From: Lamellibrachia columna
Lineage: Eukaryota > Annelida > Polychaeta > Sabellida > Siboglinidae
DNA: 64,000 nt
Assembly: GCA_963662155.1 (NCBI GenBank)
Contig: OY759263.1
Location: 41,781,084-41,845,083 of the forward strand
Direction of reading: 5' to 3'
The notes under the pieces were generated by a model. That model had not been told where the DNA came from and ran no database searches. It saw only the letters and a program-made list of their open reading frames with translations. Positions within the stretch are counted from its first letter, which is position 1. Each line of letters starts with the position of its first letter. A program made the translations under genes and the position numbers. Shown here piece after piece: positions 26,701 through 37,659 of the stretch.

Positions 26701-29130
26701 ACTTGGGGCACAGCGGCAAGGAGAGCCCAAGACAGAGGGAACTGAAGGCTGCTGGGCTGACATGGGGCACAGCAGCAAGGAGAGCCCAAGACAGAGGGAA
26801 CTGAAGGCTGCTGGGCTGACTTGGGGCACAGCGGCAAGGAGAGCCCAAGACAGAGGGAACTGAAGGCTACTGGGCTGACATGGGGCACAGCGGCATGGAG
26901 AGCCCAAGATAGAGGGAACTGCTGAGGTCTTGTGTGAGCCATATGTTTTCTTTTAATATTTTTTAATTTTTAACGATAAATATTATCATAAACTTACATT
27001 ACACTGTGCACACTTTCTGAGCTGTTGTGTACGTTACTAGCTGTAGATATCTCTGGTGCCATTCTTACCTGTAACATCTGGCTTTATGACAATGGACAAG
27101 GTAAGGACAGCGGCCGTCAGGTAAACAGGCTGCAAGAATAAAATGTCAGCTGTGGATTGCATGAATGAAAGCAAATATGAGGCATTCATCCACAAAGCGT
27201 GTTATATTCATTTTGTGCAATTTGAGGTAAATCATGTTTTCTGTTGCACACTGTTATAAAGTGATAGATAGGAACACTGTTATTTCATCAGTCAATAGTG
27301 TGGTGTCTAATGCATTTTGCTGCAAAACATTTGGACCTCTACTACTATCAACAATGGCAACACAAAACCAGTTAACTCAACTGATGTGATTTTGGCATTT
27401 AACACATTTTGCAGACATGCACCTCATATACTTTTCCATATTGCCCGAGCTTACCTCCAATTATCAACAAATGACAACTATTCTTCTTACCCACCATCCC
27501 ACAGAACAAATATGTCAACTGAACTTTTCATAAACAATGAATCTATTCATAATTGTCAAAATGTAAGGAAAACAATTTGTTGAACTCATATAAAATATTT
27601 ATGATGATGTTTGTTTCCTAGGTGATGTGTCTGTTGTCAATAAAACCTTTAAAGAAATCTGTAATAAGAAATGCAGAATTTATGTCAAACCATTAATTTA
27701 AAATGATGTGTAACGTGTCATACTATGAGTAGAATTTTTATTAATTGTCAATGCTAGGTAATAATTCACCAAATTAATATTAATTTAATAACAAATTATC
27801 CCCCAAAATTGATACGTTTTTTTCTTCTTCCAATTTACAACATACTCACTATCCAGATGTATGGGTCTGGGTCATTAATCTGGAAGCAGAAACAAATCTT
27901 CACGAATAACACACAGACATACATGCAGTTCAGCCTAATTGGAAGAATAGTAAGACGCTGGATGATGTGAGGTCACTTGGTGCGGATGATGGAGGGCCAG
28001 GTCACTTGGTGTGGATGGAGGAGGGCCAGGTCACTTGGTGTGGATAGAGGAGGGCCAGGTCACTTGGTGTGGATGAAGGAGGGCCAGGTCACTTGGTGTG
28101 GATGGAGGAGGGCCAGGACACTTGGTGTGGATGGAGGAGGGCCAGGACACTTGGTGTGGATGGAGGAGGGCCAGGACACTTGGTGTGGATGGAGGAGGGC
28201 CAGGTCACTTGGTGTGGATGGAGGAGGGCCAGGTCACTTGGTGCGGATGGAGGAGGGCCAGGTCACTTGGTGCAGATGGAGGAGGGCCAGGTCACTTGGT
28301 GTGGATGGAGGAGGGCCAGGTCACTTGGTGTGGATGAAGGAGGGCCAGGTCACTTGGTGTGGATGAAGGAGGGCCAGGTCACTTGGTGTGGATGGAGGAG
28401 GGCCAGGTCACTTGGTGTGGATGGAGGAGGGCCAGGTCACTTGGTGCAGATGGAGGAGGGCCAGGTCACTTGGTGTGGATGGAGGAGGGCCAGGTCACTT
28501 GGTGTGGATGAAGGAGGGCCAGGTCACTTGGTGTGGATGAAGGAGGGCCAGGTCACTTGGTGTGGATGGAGGAGGGCCAGGACACTTGGTGTGGATGGAG
28601 GGCCAGGACACTTGGTGTGGATGGAGGAGGGCCAGGTCACTTGATGTGGATGGAGGAGGGCCGACTACATGAGAAAGCAAAGGCGATGAAACAGCGACGC
28701 TGTAGGAAAAAGGTTAGACCGCAACTAAGATGGGAGGACTGCATAAAGAGGTATGTAACTTGTAAGAAAGGCAGAGGAGGGTGAGAAGTGGAGGGAGAAG
28801 GCTGCTGAAAGGGACAAGTGGAAAGGGATAAGAGTTAGGCAGTGCAGCAGTACATGAACTAGCTGCACCTCTTTATAAAGGCAGCAACAACAAGGAACAT
28901 ACATTATCAACTTCGCGACATAACATTTTACTGTGGTGTGGTACAAATAATAAAACCTGCACATAGGTTGCAAGCAGGAAGAATGCTGTCATGATGAGGT
29001 TAATGGCTCTCCACAGGAGGCACCACTTCTGGCCGTGCTTGTAAACCTTTGTGTTGTTAGCACCAGAGAGAGGATGAGAGCACTCCGGCTCAACTGTTGA
29101 CAGGGGCTCATACTGACAATCCTCAGACAT
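23614..29130 (-). CDS. TMEM220: TMEM220-like multipass membrane protein (six coding exons)
   Basis: Complete minus-strand gene of 207 aa. CDS segments in transcript order are 29130-28957, 27879-27850, 27129-27069, 26282-26150, 25497-25432 and 23773-23614. All junctions are AG/GT and phase is kept throughout (624 nt including TAA). Recognised from WRAINLIMTAFFLLATYVQ, INDPDPYIWI, PVYLTAAVLTL and MQHEEGRELGG, all characteristic of vertebrate TMEM220 in the same order. Five hydrophobic segments lie at about residues 42-58, 66-84, 97-119, 135-148 and 164-184. The N-terminus is longer than in the roughly 160-aa human protein, with a hydrophilic leader of about 38 residues. The ATG lies 3 nt inside a 3' splice site (CCCTACAG), so a 5' UTR exon is expected upstream. 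Molecular function is unknown to me. Introns 1, 3 and 5 carry minisatellites. Confidence 0.9.
24085..24580 (+). mobile_element. Decayed LINE RT C-terminal tail containing a 32-bp minisatellite
   Basis: Plus-strand reading gives W-I-G-C-T-L-R-R-D-G-N-N-N just before the array. Just after it comes NLGPEGKTKSGQPKST, then QRRTVEAERNQQGGRSWKLA. Together these match the usual order WIGHxLRRD - TWxPEGKRKxGRPKxTWRRTVEAE at the C-terminus of jockey/RTE-type LINE proteins. The array sits between the two halves. The element is antisense in TMEM220 intron 5. Confidence 0.72.
24160..24450. repeat. 32-bp minisatellite, about 9 copies
   Basis: Units of CACTAACCTGGGCCCTGAAG followed by GTAAAACAATAA. The last two units carry CTGCAG in place of CTGAAG. 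Confidence 0.96.
24880..25030. repeat. Diverged repeat of about 24 bp
   Basis: Recurring CTGATGGTCTTACTTGTCAA followed by AACC, with point changes. Further diverged copies extend from about 24790 to 25045. Confidence 0.85.
25085..25350 (-). mobile_element. tRNA-derived SINE (minus orientation)
   Basis: The reverse complement has a B box (CAGGTTCAAATCCTCTTGCT), then CACTCAGCTGCATGAGTACC. The 3' module is AATGCTTCTCAGAGAAGTCG, AGTTGGCATTGAAATGAACA and GTCCCAAGGACTGGATACCG. The last three blocks are shared with the SINE at 51.5-52.1 kb, which carries a minisatellite at the point where this copy has only a short spacer. It lies in TMEM220 intron 5. Confidence 0.82.
25432..25497 (-). CDS. TMEM220: TMEM220 exon 5
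   Basis: Encodes ELGGTVSIVVWLAICRFTSF, the fourth hydrophobic segment. 66 nt, entry phase 2 and exit phase 2. Confidence 0.9.
26150..26282 (-). CDS. TMEM220: TMEM220 exon 4
   Basis: Encodes DSVYWKYASVIHMSICISGS, a hydrophobic stretch, then AGHVANPMQHEEGR. The HEEGREL join with exon 5 is a strong family landmark. Confidence 0.92.
26525..26930. repeat. 59-bp minisatellite, about 6.5 copies
   Basis: Units containing CAAGGAGAGCCCAAGACAGA, GGGAACTGAAGGCTGCTGGG and CTGACATGGGGCACAGC. It lies in TMEM220 intron 3. Open frames on the minus strand cycle through the unit and are artefacts. Confidence 0.95.
27069..27129 (-). CDS. TMEM220: TMEM220 exon 3
   Basis: 61 nt encoding PVYLTAAVLTLSIVIKPDVT. 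The acceptor is TTCTTGCAG and the donor GTAAGA. Confidence 0.9.
27135..27845. other. TMEM220 intron 2
   Basis: AT-rich intronic sequence. No repeat family or coding exon recognised. Confidence 0.7.
27850..27879 (-). CDS. TMEM220: TMEM220 exon 2 (30-nt microexon)
   Basis: Ten codons, INDPDPYIWI, flanked by CTTCCAG and GTGAGT. It supplies the conserved (V/I)NDPD motif that follows TYVQ in exon 1. Confidence 0.9.
27925..28905 (+). mobile_element. Decayed LINE RT C-terminal tail containing a 29-bp minisatellite
   Basis: Before the array the plus strand reads RRWMM then GHLVRMMEG. After it comes EEGRLHEKAKAM, VRPQLRWEDCIKR, EGEKWREKAAERDKWKGI and RQCSS. This is the usual order of a LINE RT C-terminus (x-GHLVRMEEGR - GRPQLRWEDCVKR - EEKWREKAADRDKWK). 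The array is an expansion of the GHLVRMEEG codons. It occupies most of TMEM220 intron 1, antisense to the gene. Confidence 0.75.
27965..28662. repeat. 29-bp minisatellite, about 24 copies
   Basis: Units of GGTCACTTGGTGTGGATGGA followed by GGAGGGCCA. Variants include GGACACTT, GATGAAGG and GTGCAGAT. One unit is shortened by 3 bp near 28600. Confidence 0.96.
28957..29130 (-). CDS. TMEM220: TMEM220 exon 1 (first coding exon)
   Basis: Residues 1-58, starting MSEDCQYEPLSTVEPE. It has a hydrophilic leader and then WRAINLIMTAFFLLATYVQ. The splice acceptor immediately upstream of the ATG implies a non-coding first exon. Confidence 0.88.
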
Positions 29131-29134
29131 CACC

Positions 29135-29820
29135 TGTAGGGTAAAATAAATGTCAGTCTAAGATATTAAAATCTGATGGTATATGTGCACACAGCATATA
29201 TAACTGATAGTTCTGTTAGAAAGGTTTTTTGGTAATTACAATCACGAATGCTCTGCAAAAGCAGTGTTAAATGACATACCATTTCACTCTTGCTATTCTC
29301 TGATGTGGCATTCTCTGCCTTTGCATTGGTAACCCAACACACCTCCACTAGGGTGTACAAGGGTTTGTACAGATCACACTACTTATGTTCTGTCCAAATA
29401 ACCCGAGCTTATAGGTATATAAGGTTAATAGCTGGGTCACAAAGTGGACAATACCTTTAGACGCAGCATCAGTTTCCCACAACGTTTGTTATCATTTTCC
29501 AAACTGGGCTAATAAGTTCGAAACTACATAATTTCTACATGCCATTGTATATATTAGAAGAACTATTAAGATCCCACACAGGAGGTAAATGTGCAACCTA
29601 TCGAGGATTCACAAAACAGCTGCTCTCTCCATATATATAAACCTATTACTATGAAACACTCATGGATTAGCCCTAGCTTGGCATTGGGCTGTTTGTAAAA
29701 TATAACATCATATATAATATATATATAATATAACATGACATCAGGCATGTCTCTCATGACACTGTCACTGTTGACACATTGTGATTGTTGTCAGTTAATA
29801 ATTTTTTAGTCAGGCCGACT
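29135..29820. other. Upstream region of TMEM220, no exon identified
   Basis: Contains the first TMEM220 intron and possibly its 5' UTR exon and promoter. I could not locate either from sequence alone. Confidence 0.5.
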
Positions 29821-29825
29821 ATGTG

Positions 29826-30040
29826 GGGAGCGGTGGTCAAATGGTTAGAGCACCAGCCTGTCTTTCGGAAGAGACACTAAAAGCCTTTGGTCCAAACTCC
29901 TGCGTTAGCCCAAAACTTGGCTGTATGGAGTATATAATTACTTCAGACTTGCGTGAGACCGACTACTGTACTGTCACTGACACTGGCGCCGTTGGCGTAC
30001 ATATGGTGCACTCATGACTGTGTGACTAAATAATCGATTA
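29826..30040 (+). mobile_element. tRNA-derived SINE
   Basis: The head GAGCGGTGGTCAAATGGTTA then GAGCACCAGCCTGTCTTTCG resembles a tRNA 5' half with an A box. The body includes AACTCCTGCGTTAGCCCAAA and TGGCTGTATGGAGTATATAA. Pieces of the same body flank the LINE at 32.6-35.5 kb. Confidence 0.7.
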
Positions 30041-30044
30041 CAAA

Positions 30045-30850
30045 AACTTCACTGCAAAATAAGAAACGTTTAGTATGGCAAATACAGCTTTGCAGTAATG
30101 TAAAAAGAATGATACGGAAAATAACTACCTCGAAATGGGAAGTAAATAGAACAACGTGTCAAGTGAAGCGGCCCACGCAAACAATATTGATAACATTGCC
30201 GCAAGGTAGCGCCACATGTAACACCAGGAACCCCCTTAATTTCAACTGTTCCCTATGTGCTTAAGCATCGACGACTGTTCTTAATCATGACATATGACCT
30301 TTGGATCTTATTCTGGTCCGCATATATTCAACATACGTTCGATCCATTAAATAGCATACTTACTTAATTATTAACCTACACGCCCGGCCTGCAAGTTAGC
30401 AGTGCCCTCTGTCAGAATGTTCCCGCACCAACACGAGATCTTAGCGAGAATCATCGAAACTTACACATCACGCAACAACAGAATTCAACTTCAAGAGAGG
30501 TTCGTGGTTCGATTCCAACTCGTAGCCAGGTTAACTTTTCGTCGGCTGCAACGTTAATTTTACATTCAGTTATCATAATATTTAATTGTTTTATGGAGCA
30601 GTGCGGTTTTCCTGAATTATTAAGCTGTATTCAGTTTGAGAAATAATTTACACACTGAATTAGCAAGGCAGCGGCATTGCCATTGATTGACTCGGCTACG
30701 CCTACGGGCTAGGGCCACGGGTATGCCAAGGGCCTAGGCAGTGCCCGGCAACGGCAACGTGTTCGTTGTCGACGTTGCCGTTGAATTTGTAGCCCTTTCA
30801 CAAATGTTGCTTGTTAATTTCGTTGTTTATGTCCATGCTAATATCAACTG
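30045..30850. other. Intergenic, no gene seen
   Basis: At about 30500-30535, GAGAGGTTCGTGGTTCGATT then CCAACTCG resembles a SINE B box (GGTTCGATTCC). Otherwise unannotated. GC-rich duplicated words (GGCAACGGCAACG) occur at about 30745. Confidence 0.45.
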
Positions 30851-30859
30851 GATATTGTA

Positions 30860-32510
30860 TAATTTCTTCTATGACGTAATAAAGCAGCTGGAAAATCTAA
30901 ACCAGAACAAAGCTATAGGTTTAGGCTCAGATGAACTCCCATCCAGAGTCCTTAAAGTTAAAGAAACTGCAAAGCAGATAGCTCCCATCATCACCCAAAT
31001 TTTCCAACAATCATACAACACAGGTAAACTTTCTAACAACTGGCTACAAGCATTAGTAACTCCTATACACAAAAAGAGCCACAAATCTGACCCTGCTAAC
31101 TACAGACCCATATCACTAACCTGCATCCTCTGTAAAGTAATGGAACATATCATCCTAAGCAATATGTGGAAACACCTGCACAAGCATAACATCATTCTCC
31201 ACTTCCAACACGGATTCCAGTCGGGACTGTCTTGTGAATCTCAACTCATTGAGACAGTCCACGACTGGATGACTGCTATGGACAACAAGACCCAAATTGA
31301 CGCAATCCTGCTTGACTTTGCCAAAGCCTTCGACAAAGAGCCTCACCTACGTCTTCTATAAAAATTGACCTCCTACGGAATCACTGGAAACACTAAAAAT
31401 TGGATGAAATCTTTCCTATCCAACCGCAAACAGAGAGTCTCAGTTAACGGTGCCCTGTCGGACATCACAGATGTCACATCTGGTGTCCCACAGGGTTCAG
31501 TTCTAGGACCTGACCTCTTCTTACTCTACATAAATGACATAAATGGGAACATCAAATCTTCTATACGCCGTTTTGCAGATGATAGTATTATATATCGTTA
31601 AATTTCTTCCAAATCCGACCACAAAATTCTCCAAACTGACCTAAACCAACTTCAAACATGGTCAGACAAATGGCAAATGGAATTTAATGTATCTAAATGT
31701 GTCCACCTTCCAATGACAAACAAAACTAAACCCAGCCCACACAAGTACTCGCTTTCTGGCCAGCCATTATACACTGTATCCAGCCACTCTGGAAAAAAAT
31801 TGGATTCCATATTAACCAGGACAAATCATGTCACTGACATATCTTCGAAATTTTTGGGCATGATTAAACGAACTCTTGGCCCATGTAAACCCGAAGTTAA
31901 ACAAACAGCCTACAACATGCTAATCCGGCCAAAACTCGAGTACTCTTCACCCATATGGAATCCCCACACCTTTTTACAAGTTAAAAGCCTTGAAAGAGTG
32001 CAACACTCTGCTGCCAGATTTGTTAAAAATGATTACAGACGGAACACAAATCCAGCAAATCTAATTACTGCCCTTGGATGGCCAAGCCTTGAACGAAGAC
32101 GCATCATTAAACAAGCCACAACCTTCTACAAAATTCTAAATAACATTATTGAGATCACCCCTCCTCCAGGCCTACTAACCGCTCTTGAACCCGTGGATAA
32201 TACATAGCTCCCAGGTATCGTATAAATGCAATGGTCTTTTCATTTTATCCCCGAGCCATTCGCATATGGAATATGATTCCACCAAATATTACCAACATAA
32301 AAAACCCAAAATCATTTCAAGAAGCTATTATGGAACTCCCTTTCACCACACCTCCTCACCTAAACTGCCTTTAAAACACAGTGCTCAGCGTAAACTTATT
32401 ATGGAGACTGTCTATGTGTGCATGTGGCAAGGCAGCGACAGTGTCCATACACATAACCAACCTATTAAAGATTTTCGTTTAACATCCTATACATAAAATA
32501 ATTAAAACTA
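30860..32510 (+). mobile_element. Decayed jockey/CR1-type LINE A, 5'-truncated
   Basis: A plus-strand reverse-transcriptase relic with no endonuclease domain left. The 3' end carries a short untranslated region (TGTGGCAAGGCAGCGACAGT) and AT-rich tail to about 32510. It differs in sequence from the CR1-like element that follows and from the minus-strand LINE at 35.7-37.5 kb. Confidence 0.85.
30865..32207 (+). pseudogene. Reverse transcriptase relic of LINE A
   Basis: In order it shows NKAIGLGSDELPSRVLK (finger region), [87 protein letters not shown], then the thumb and C-terminal region GMIKRTLGPCKPEVKQTAYN and LEYSSPIWNPHT. An in-frame stop follows the LDFAKAFD motif (about 31361), and another follows FADDSIIYR (about 31602). 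The catalytic FADD box itself is intact. Confidence 0.85.
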
Positions 32511-32611
32511 TAAGATAAAACCATTTCAGCAACATTAAAGTTACTAGTCTTTTAGTCAAATGTACCACCCACTGCGCATGTGCACAGTCCACCACAAACT
32601 CCTGCGTTAGC

Positions 32612-35505
32612 CCAATTTTAAATCATCCGAAAAACATCTCTGAAAAAGGTTATAGATGCGTATAAATGCAAGGAGCATAGTAAATAAGAAAAACGAGTTA
32701 AACATTATGGTAGAAGATATTGACCCTCAGATAATTGGTATAACTGAATCATGGGCCAACACAGATATGCTGAATTAGGACTGACAGGATATGTAATGTT
32801 TAGGAAAGATCGAATAGGAAGAAGGGGCGGGGGAGTTATTTTATATGTAAAAGAATCTATTCAGGCTTATGAAATAAAACTAGAAAGGGAAGCAGATTGC
32901 GAAGAAGCTGTTTGGTGCAGAATTGTTTCAGGAAGTTCAAAATTAACTGTTGGATTAGTTTACCGAAGTCCAAACATAAACGAAGAGGACAACACAAAAA
33001 TAAAAAACGCTATAAAGGAAGTTAGTAAAGGGGATTGTATCATAATGGGAGATGTTAACCATGAACACATACAATGGAATTCTCTAGAGAGCACAGGGAT
33101 TGAGGACCAACAATTTCTATTTTTAATCCAGGATAGCTTTCTTACTCAGCACATGCTAGAACAAACCAGTGGAGAAAATGTATTAAATATAGTTTTGTCA
33201 TCACAAAAAGAATTAGTGGACAATGTAAAAATATTTGAACCATTGGGTAATAGTGACCATAATCAAATACATTTTGACATCAATGTAAAATCAGAAAGTA
33301 AAAATAAGAAAGCGTACAAGAGAAACTTCCACAAAGGTAACTGCAAAGATATGAGAAAATACTTAGCAAAGCTAGATTGGAATAACAGAAAGACCGCAAT
33401 TGAATGTTGGAATATTCTAAAATATGAAATTGATCATCGATAAATTTGTTCCCTTCCAAAAAAAAGGAAAACGGTGTAGAAAGAAACACTTGTCAAAAGA
33501 GGCTATTAGAAAAATAGTGTTAAAACAAACTATGTGTAGGGTTTATAGGTGTACCAGAAAGGAAGAAGACTATGCAAATTACAAAGAGGCACTTAATGCA
33601 GCTACAACTGAAATCAGACAATCTAAAAGAAGCTATGAGCAAAAACTAGCATGTAACATAAAACATGACAGCAAGAGTTTTTATGCATATGTCAGGAGTA
33701 AACAAAACGTACAAGACAAGGTTGGACCTCTAGAAGACAGTGCTGGAAATATAGTATCACAGGGGTTTTTAATGGCGGAAGACCTAAATGGTTACTTCAG
33801 TTCAGTGTTTACCAAAGAAGATATTAGTTCATTACCAGTTGCTGATGCTAAATTTCAGGAGGCTAAATCTGACTATTTAGGTCCGTTAGTTGTAACTCCA
33901 GAATTGGTAGCTAAGAAAATAAAGTCAATGAAGGATAACAAATCACCGGGAGTGGATGGGATTCCTCCAAAATTACTAATGGAAACAGTAGAACAAATCA
34001 GTATACCACTTGCAAGAGTATTCAACTTGTCATTAAAAGAGGGAGTTGTTCCGTTTGAATGGAAAGAAGCAAACATCATACCATTATTTAAAAAGGGTTC
34101 GAGAAATAAGTCAGAAAATTACAGACCAGTGAGTTTAACGTCAGTGATTTGTAAATTATTAGAAAGGTTAATTAAAGACCATATGGTGGACTTCCTCGTT
34201 AAGCATACATTATTAAATTCATCTCAACATGGATTCCTTAAAGCGAGGTCATGCTTAACAAATATGTTATGTTTTTTGGAAGAAATCACTAAGTGGATAG
34301 ACGTGGGATCGCCAGTAGATATTATCTACTTCGATTTTCAGAAAGCTTTTGACAAAGTGCCACATCAAAGATTACTACTTAAATTAAAAGCCCATGGTAT
34401 CGGGGATAGCATAACTGACTGGATAGAACAATGGCTGACTGACAGAAGACAACGAGTTGTAGTAGATGGAGAAGTTTCAAATTGGAAATCGGTTTTGAGT
34501 GGGGTACCTCAAGGATCAGTATTAGGACCTATATCATTATTAATATATATCAATGACTTGGACGACAGTATAACAAGTAACGTACTGAAATTTGCGGATG
34601 GCACAAAACTGTTTAGAAAGGTTAATACTGATGGTGATAAACAACATTTACAAAACGATCTAGACAGATTAGTGAAATGGTCTGAGAAATGGCAGATGCT
34701 GTTCAATTTTGGGAAATGTAAATGCCTACATACAGGACATGGGAACTTGAATGTAAACTATAAAATGGGAGATACTGGGTACTAGGGTACTACTGTAAAA
34801 GAAAAGGAATTAGGAGTTACAATAAGCGCTGATATGAAAGTTTCAGAGCAGTGTGGTATTGCAGCTTCAAAGGGTAATCAAATTCTTGGATTGATTAGAA
34901 GAAACATAACATACAAGGGAAAAAAGTTAATTATACCTCTTTATAAAGCAATAGTTAGACCTCATTTAGAATACTGTATACAAGCATGGAGACCATATCG
35001 TAAGAAGGATATAGATACGCTTGAACGCATACAAAAGAGAGCAACTAAAATGATTCCAGAACTGAGAGACCTTAGTTATGAAGAGCGCCTGAAAGAATGT
35101 GGTTTAACAACTCTAGAGACAAGGAGGTTAAGAGGAGATCAGATTGAAATTTTTAAGATATTGAATGGGTATGAAAATATTGATAGAAATATGTTTTTCT
35201 CACTCAAGAAGGATAGCAGAACTAGAGGACATGATGTAAAATTAGTAAAGGATCAATGTAGATTGGACATCAGGAAGCACTCGTTCTCACAGACGACAAT
35301 GAATGAATGGAACAAGTTGTCTACAGATTGTGTAACTGCTAGCAGCGTGAATATGTTTAAAAACAGGGTTGACACGTATCTCAGGAGGGCGGGTTATAAG
35401 TAGATGAACATTGTTAGACTCTCGATAAGCCAATGGCTTCCTTGTCCACTTGCCAACTGGGCCTTTGGCTTGGATGGCAAATCTTGTTAAATCTTGTTAA
35501 ATCTT
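32612..35505 (+). mobile_element. CR1-like LINE B, copy 1 (5'-truncated)
   Basis: Nearly identical over its length to the minus-strand copy at 58.3-61.5 kb. The 5' breakpoint is at about 32612, where homology starts (TTAAATCATC). The 3' end is TAGATGAACATTGTTAGACT plus about 60 bp, ending in a tandem AAATCTTGTT tail. Flanking words (AACTCCTGCGTTAGCCC on the left, GGCTGTTTGGAGTATAACC on the right) match adjacent parts of the SINE at 29.8 kb. This suggests insertion into a SINE of that family. Confidence 0.88.
32751..35403 (+). pseudogene. Endonuclease-reverse transcriptase of LINE B copy 1
   Basis: Domains in order: AP-endonuclease-like ([36 protein letters not shown]), then RT ([88 protein letters not shown]), then the C-terminal region ([42 protein letters not shown]). 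It is broken by a frame change near 33430, where copy 2 has extra codons ([11 protein letters not shown] versus NNRKTAIE), and by a stop near 34783. The catalytic box reads FADG, not FADD. Confidence 0.88.
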
Positions 35506-35509
35506 GTTT

Positions 35510-35700
35510 GGGCTGTTTGGAGTATAACCACTTGAGACTGTATACCATACACTATGAGTAACAGAGTAAGTGAATGTTAACATGTTAGGAGAATCGGCGC
35601 CACAGCACAGGGATATGAACCCGGGACTTTCTTGAGTAAGTTCCTTCTTCTTCCAGGTACGAGTCAACCCTCTTTTCAAGGCTTATATATTCGGTGTGTG
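35510..35700. other. SINE remnant beyond LINE B
   Basis: GGGCTGTTTGGAGTATAACC, then ACTTGAGACTGTATACC, resembles the middle of the SINE at 29.9 kb. The rest is unassigned. Confidence 0.5.
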
Positions 35701-35739
35701 TGCACACGTGCTAAAGTGCTGTAAGAGAAAGTAATAAAA

Positions 35740-37520
35740 TATTTGGAAGAAAGAGAAAAGATGATAGTGTGCGTGTAGAACTGCAATTTGAGGAGAGGAA
35801 AAATTTATAGCGTGAAAACTGCAATATAAATTAATGTTGCAAGCTGGAGATCTTCTGTCTGAAAATCTCCAATCTTGGTGCTGTAGCTGCGTTGTCTGGC
35901 AGGTTATTCCAATTGACTATTGTACAGGGTAGAAAGCTGGATGAATTGCTTAGTAATTACGGGAGTTGAAAAGCTTCAGAATGCGTGTGTCGGGTGGATC
36001 TCACCAGGGGTATAAGTTGGGAGAAGAGGTCCAGGGCGACTATGCCATGTAATGTCTTATAAAACATGACAAGGCAGATGTCGGTTCCACTTTGTTGGAG
36101 GCTGCGCCAGTGCAAGTGTTTGATCATAGTGGTGACACATGCTTCACGGTTGTAGTTACAAACATACCGTGCTGCCTGTCTTTGGACCATCTCTATTTTG
36201 TTTTGTACGTTTGTGTGTAGGCCATGAAGAGTGTATTGTTTGTATCTCGGGTTACGGGATCTGGTTATGTGGAGTACACTACATTTCTAGGGATGGAACT
36301 CCATTTGCCGTGTTTCTTCCCACTTGGCCAATTTGTCTAGATCTTGTTGAAGGGTTGTCGCGTCAGTACCATTGGATATTGTCATGTAGATAATAGTGTC
36401 ATCAGCAAAGAGTCGGACAGTTGATTTGAGGTTATTAGGTAGGTCATTTATATAGACAAGAAAGAGGATGGGGGCAATCACTGAACCTTGTGGGACTCCA
36501 CTGATAACCGGAGCCCAATCCGAATACATACCTTCACATGCCACGTGTTGCTTTCTATCCTTCAAGAATTTCACAACCCAAGTGTTTACAGGGCCAGTGA
36601 TACCGTATCTCTCAAGTGTCTGTGGTGTGGTACGTTGTCAAACGCTTTGGCGAAATCCATAATAATTACATCAGTTTGCCTTCCACCGCTTAGATTGGCC
36701 AGGATATCTTGTGTGAAGGCTAGCAACTGTGTATTGGTTGATCGCTTTTTTTGAAATCCATGCTGCTTGTCGAAGAGGATATTGTTGGCTTCTAGGTGGT
36801 TAACTAGGTGTTTTGAGATTATGTGTTCCATTAGTTTGCTGCACACACACGTGAGTGACACTGGGCAGTAATTTGATGGGCAATATCGTTCTCCCTTCTT
36901 AAAGATTGGTGCTATATTTGCCTGTTTTCAGTCGTGTGGTACATCACCATTTTCAAGGGATTTTAAAAATATTATCTGTAGAATAGGAGCAACTGCTCTG
37001 GCTGTTTCTTTGAGGACTCTGGGGTGAAGCCTGTCTGGTCCCATGGCTTTATTAGGGTTTAGATTTTCCAGGAGTTTTTGAATGCCTTCTGTGATGATAT
37101 TCAATTTGGAAATCGGGGGATACTGTTGTATTGGGTAAGCTTCATGTGGGATGGATTTAAGGGGCTCTCTTTGGTGAACACAGAGCTGAACTGAGCGTTT
37201 AGGATCCTAGCTTTGTCCAGGGGAGTGTCCTTCAAGATTCCATTTTCTGTAAGAGGTGTTTGATGAAAGACCTGTGTTTGATGAAAGACCACAATTTCTT
37301 GTGGTCATCCTGGTTTGGTGTGATTACTGACTCAACATAAGTCCAATAGGCTGTTCTGGTTTCTTTCCTAATACTGTAGTGCTTTTCAAGGTCTGCAATT
37401 TAGTTGTCTGAAGTTTGGATTTCTTTGATCCCTTCTTTGTTTTCTTAAAAAGTCGATCCCTGGCTTTTAGCTTATGCACTAGACTTACACATCGTGGTTC
37501 TACCACCAGGGCTGATAGAG
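35740..37520 (-). mobile_element. Decayed LINE C (minus strand)
   Basis: A third, distinct jockey/CR1-type element in inverse orientation, with several frame breaks. It includes the linker between endonuclease and RT ([27 protein letters not shown]) and RT motifs down to a C-terminal region. The 3' limit is approximate. Confidence 0.82.
35957..37506 (-). pseudogene. Reverse transcriptase relic of LINE C
   Basis: Minus-strand pieces in order: [139 protein letters not shown] and MVQRQAARYVCNYNRE. The motifs are separated by frameshifts and stops. The FADD box is intact, but the protein is not. Confidence 0.85.
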
Positions 37521-37659
37521 TTCAGACCACAGTACAAAATTGCACTGGTGGCCATGTTAACGTTTTGTCTGATTATAAGAAAACGTGAACACCAAAAATT
37601 CTGAAATTTTTTCACAGCAACTGCCATAATCTCATTGAGTTTTGTCAAAATCACATACC

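Noticed and set aside
26445..26942. Pro/Leu/Ser-rich frames on the minus strand inside TMEM220 intron 3
   Set aside because: Product of the 59-bp minisatellite; flanking TMEM220 exons splice past it in phase.
28873..29133. TMEM220 start at a GTG in position 29133
   Set aside because: The GTG directly follows the splice acceptor; the next codon is ATG (29130) and gives the natural start.
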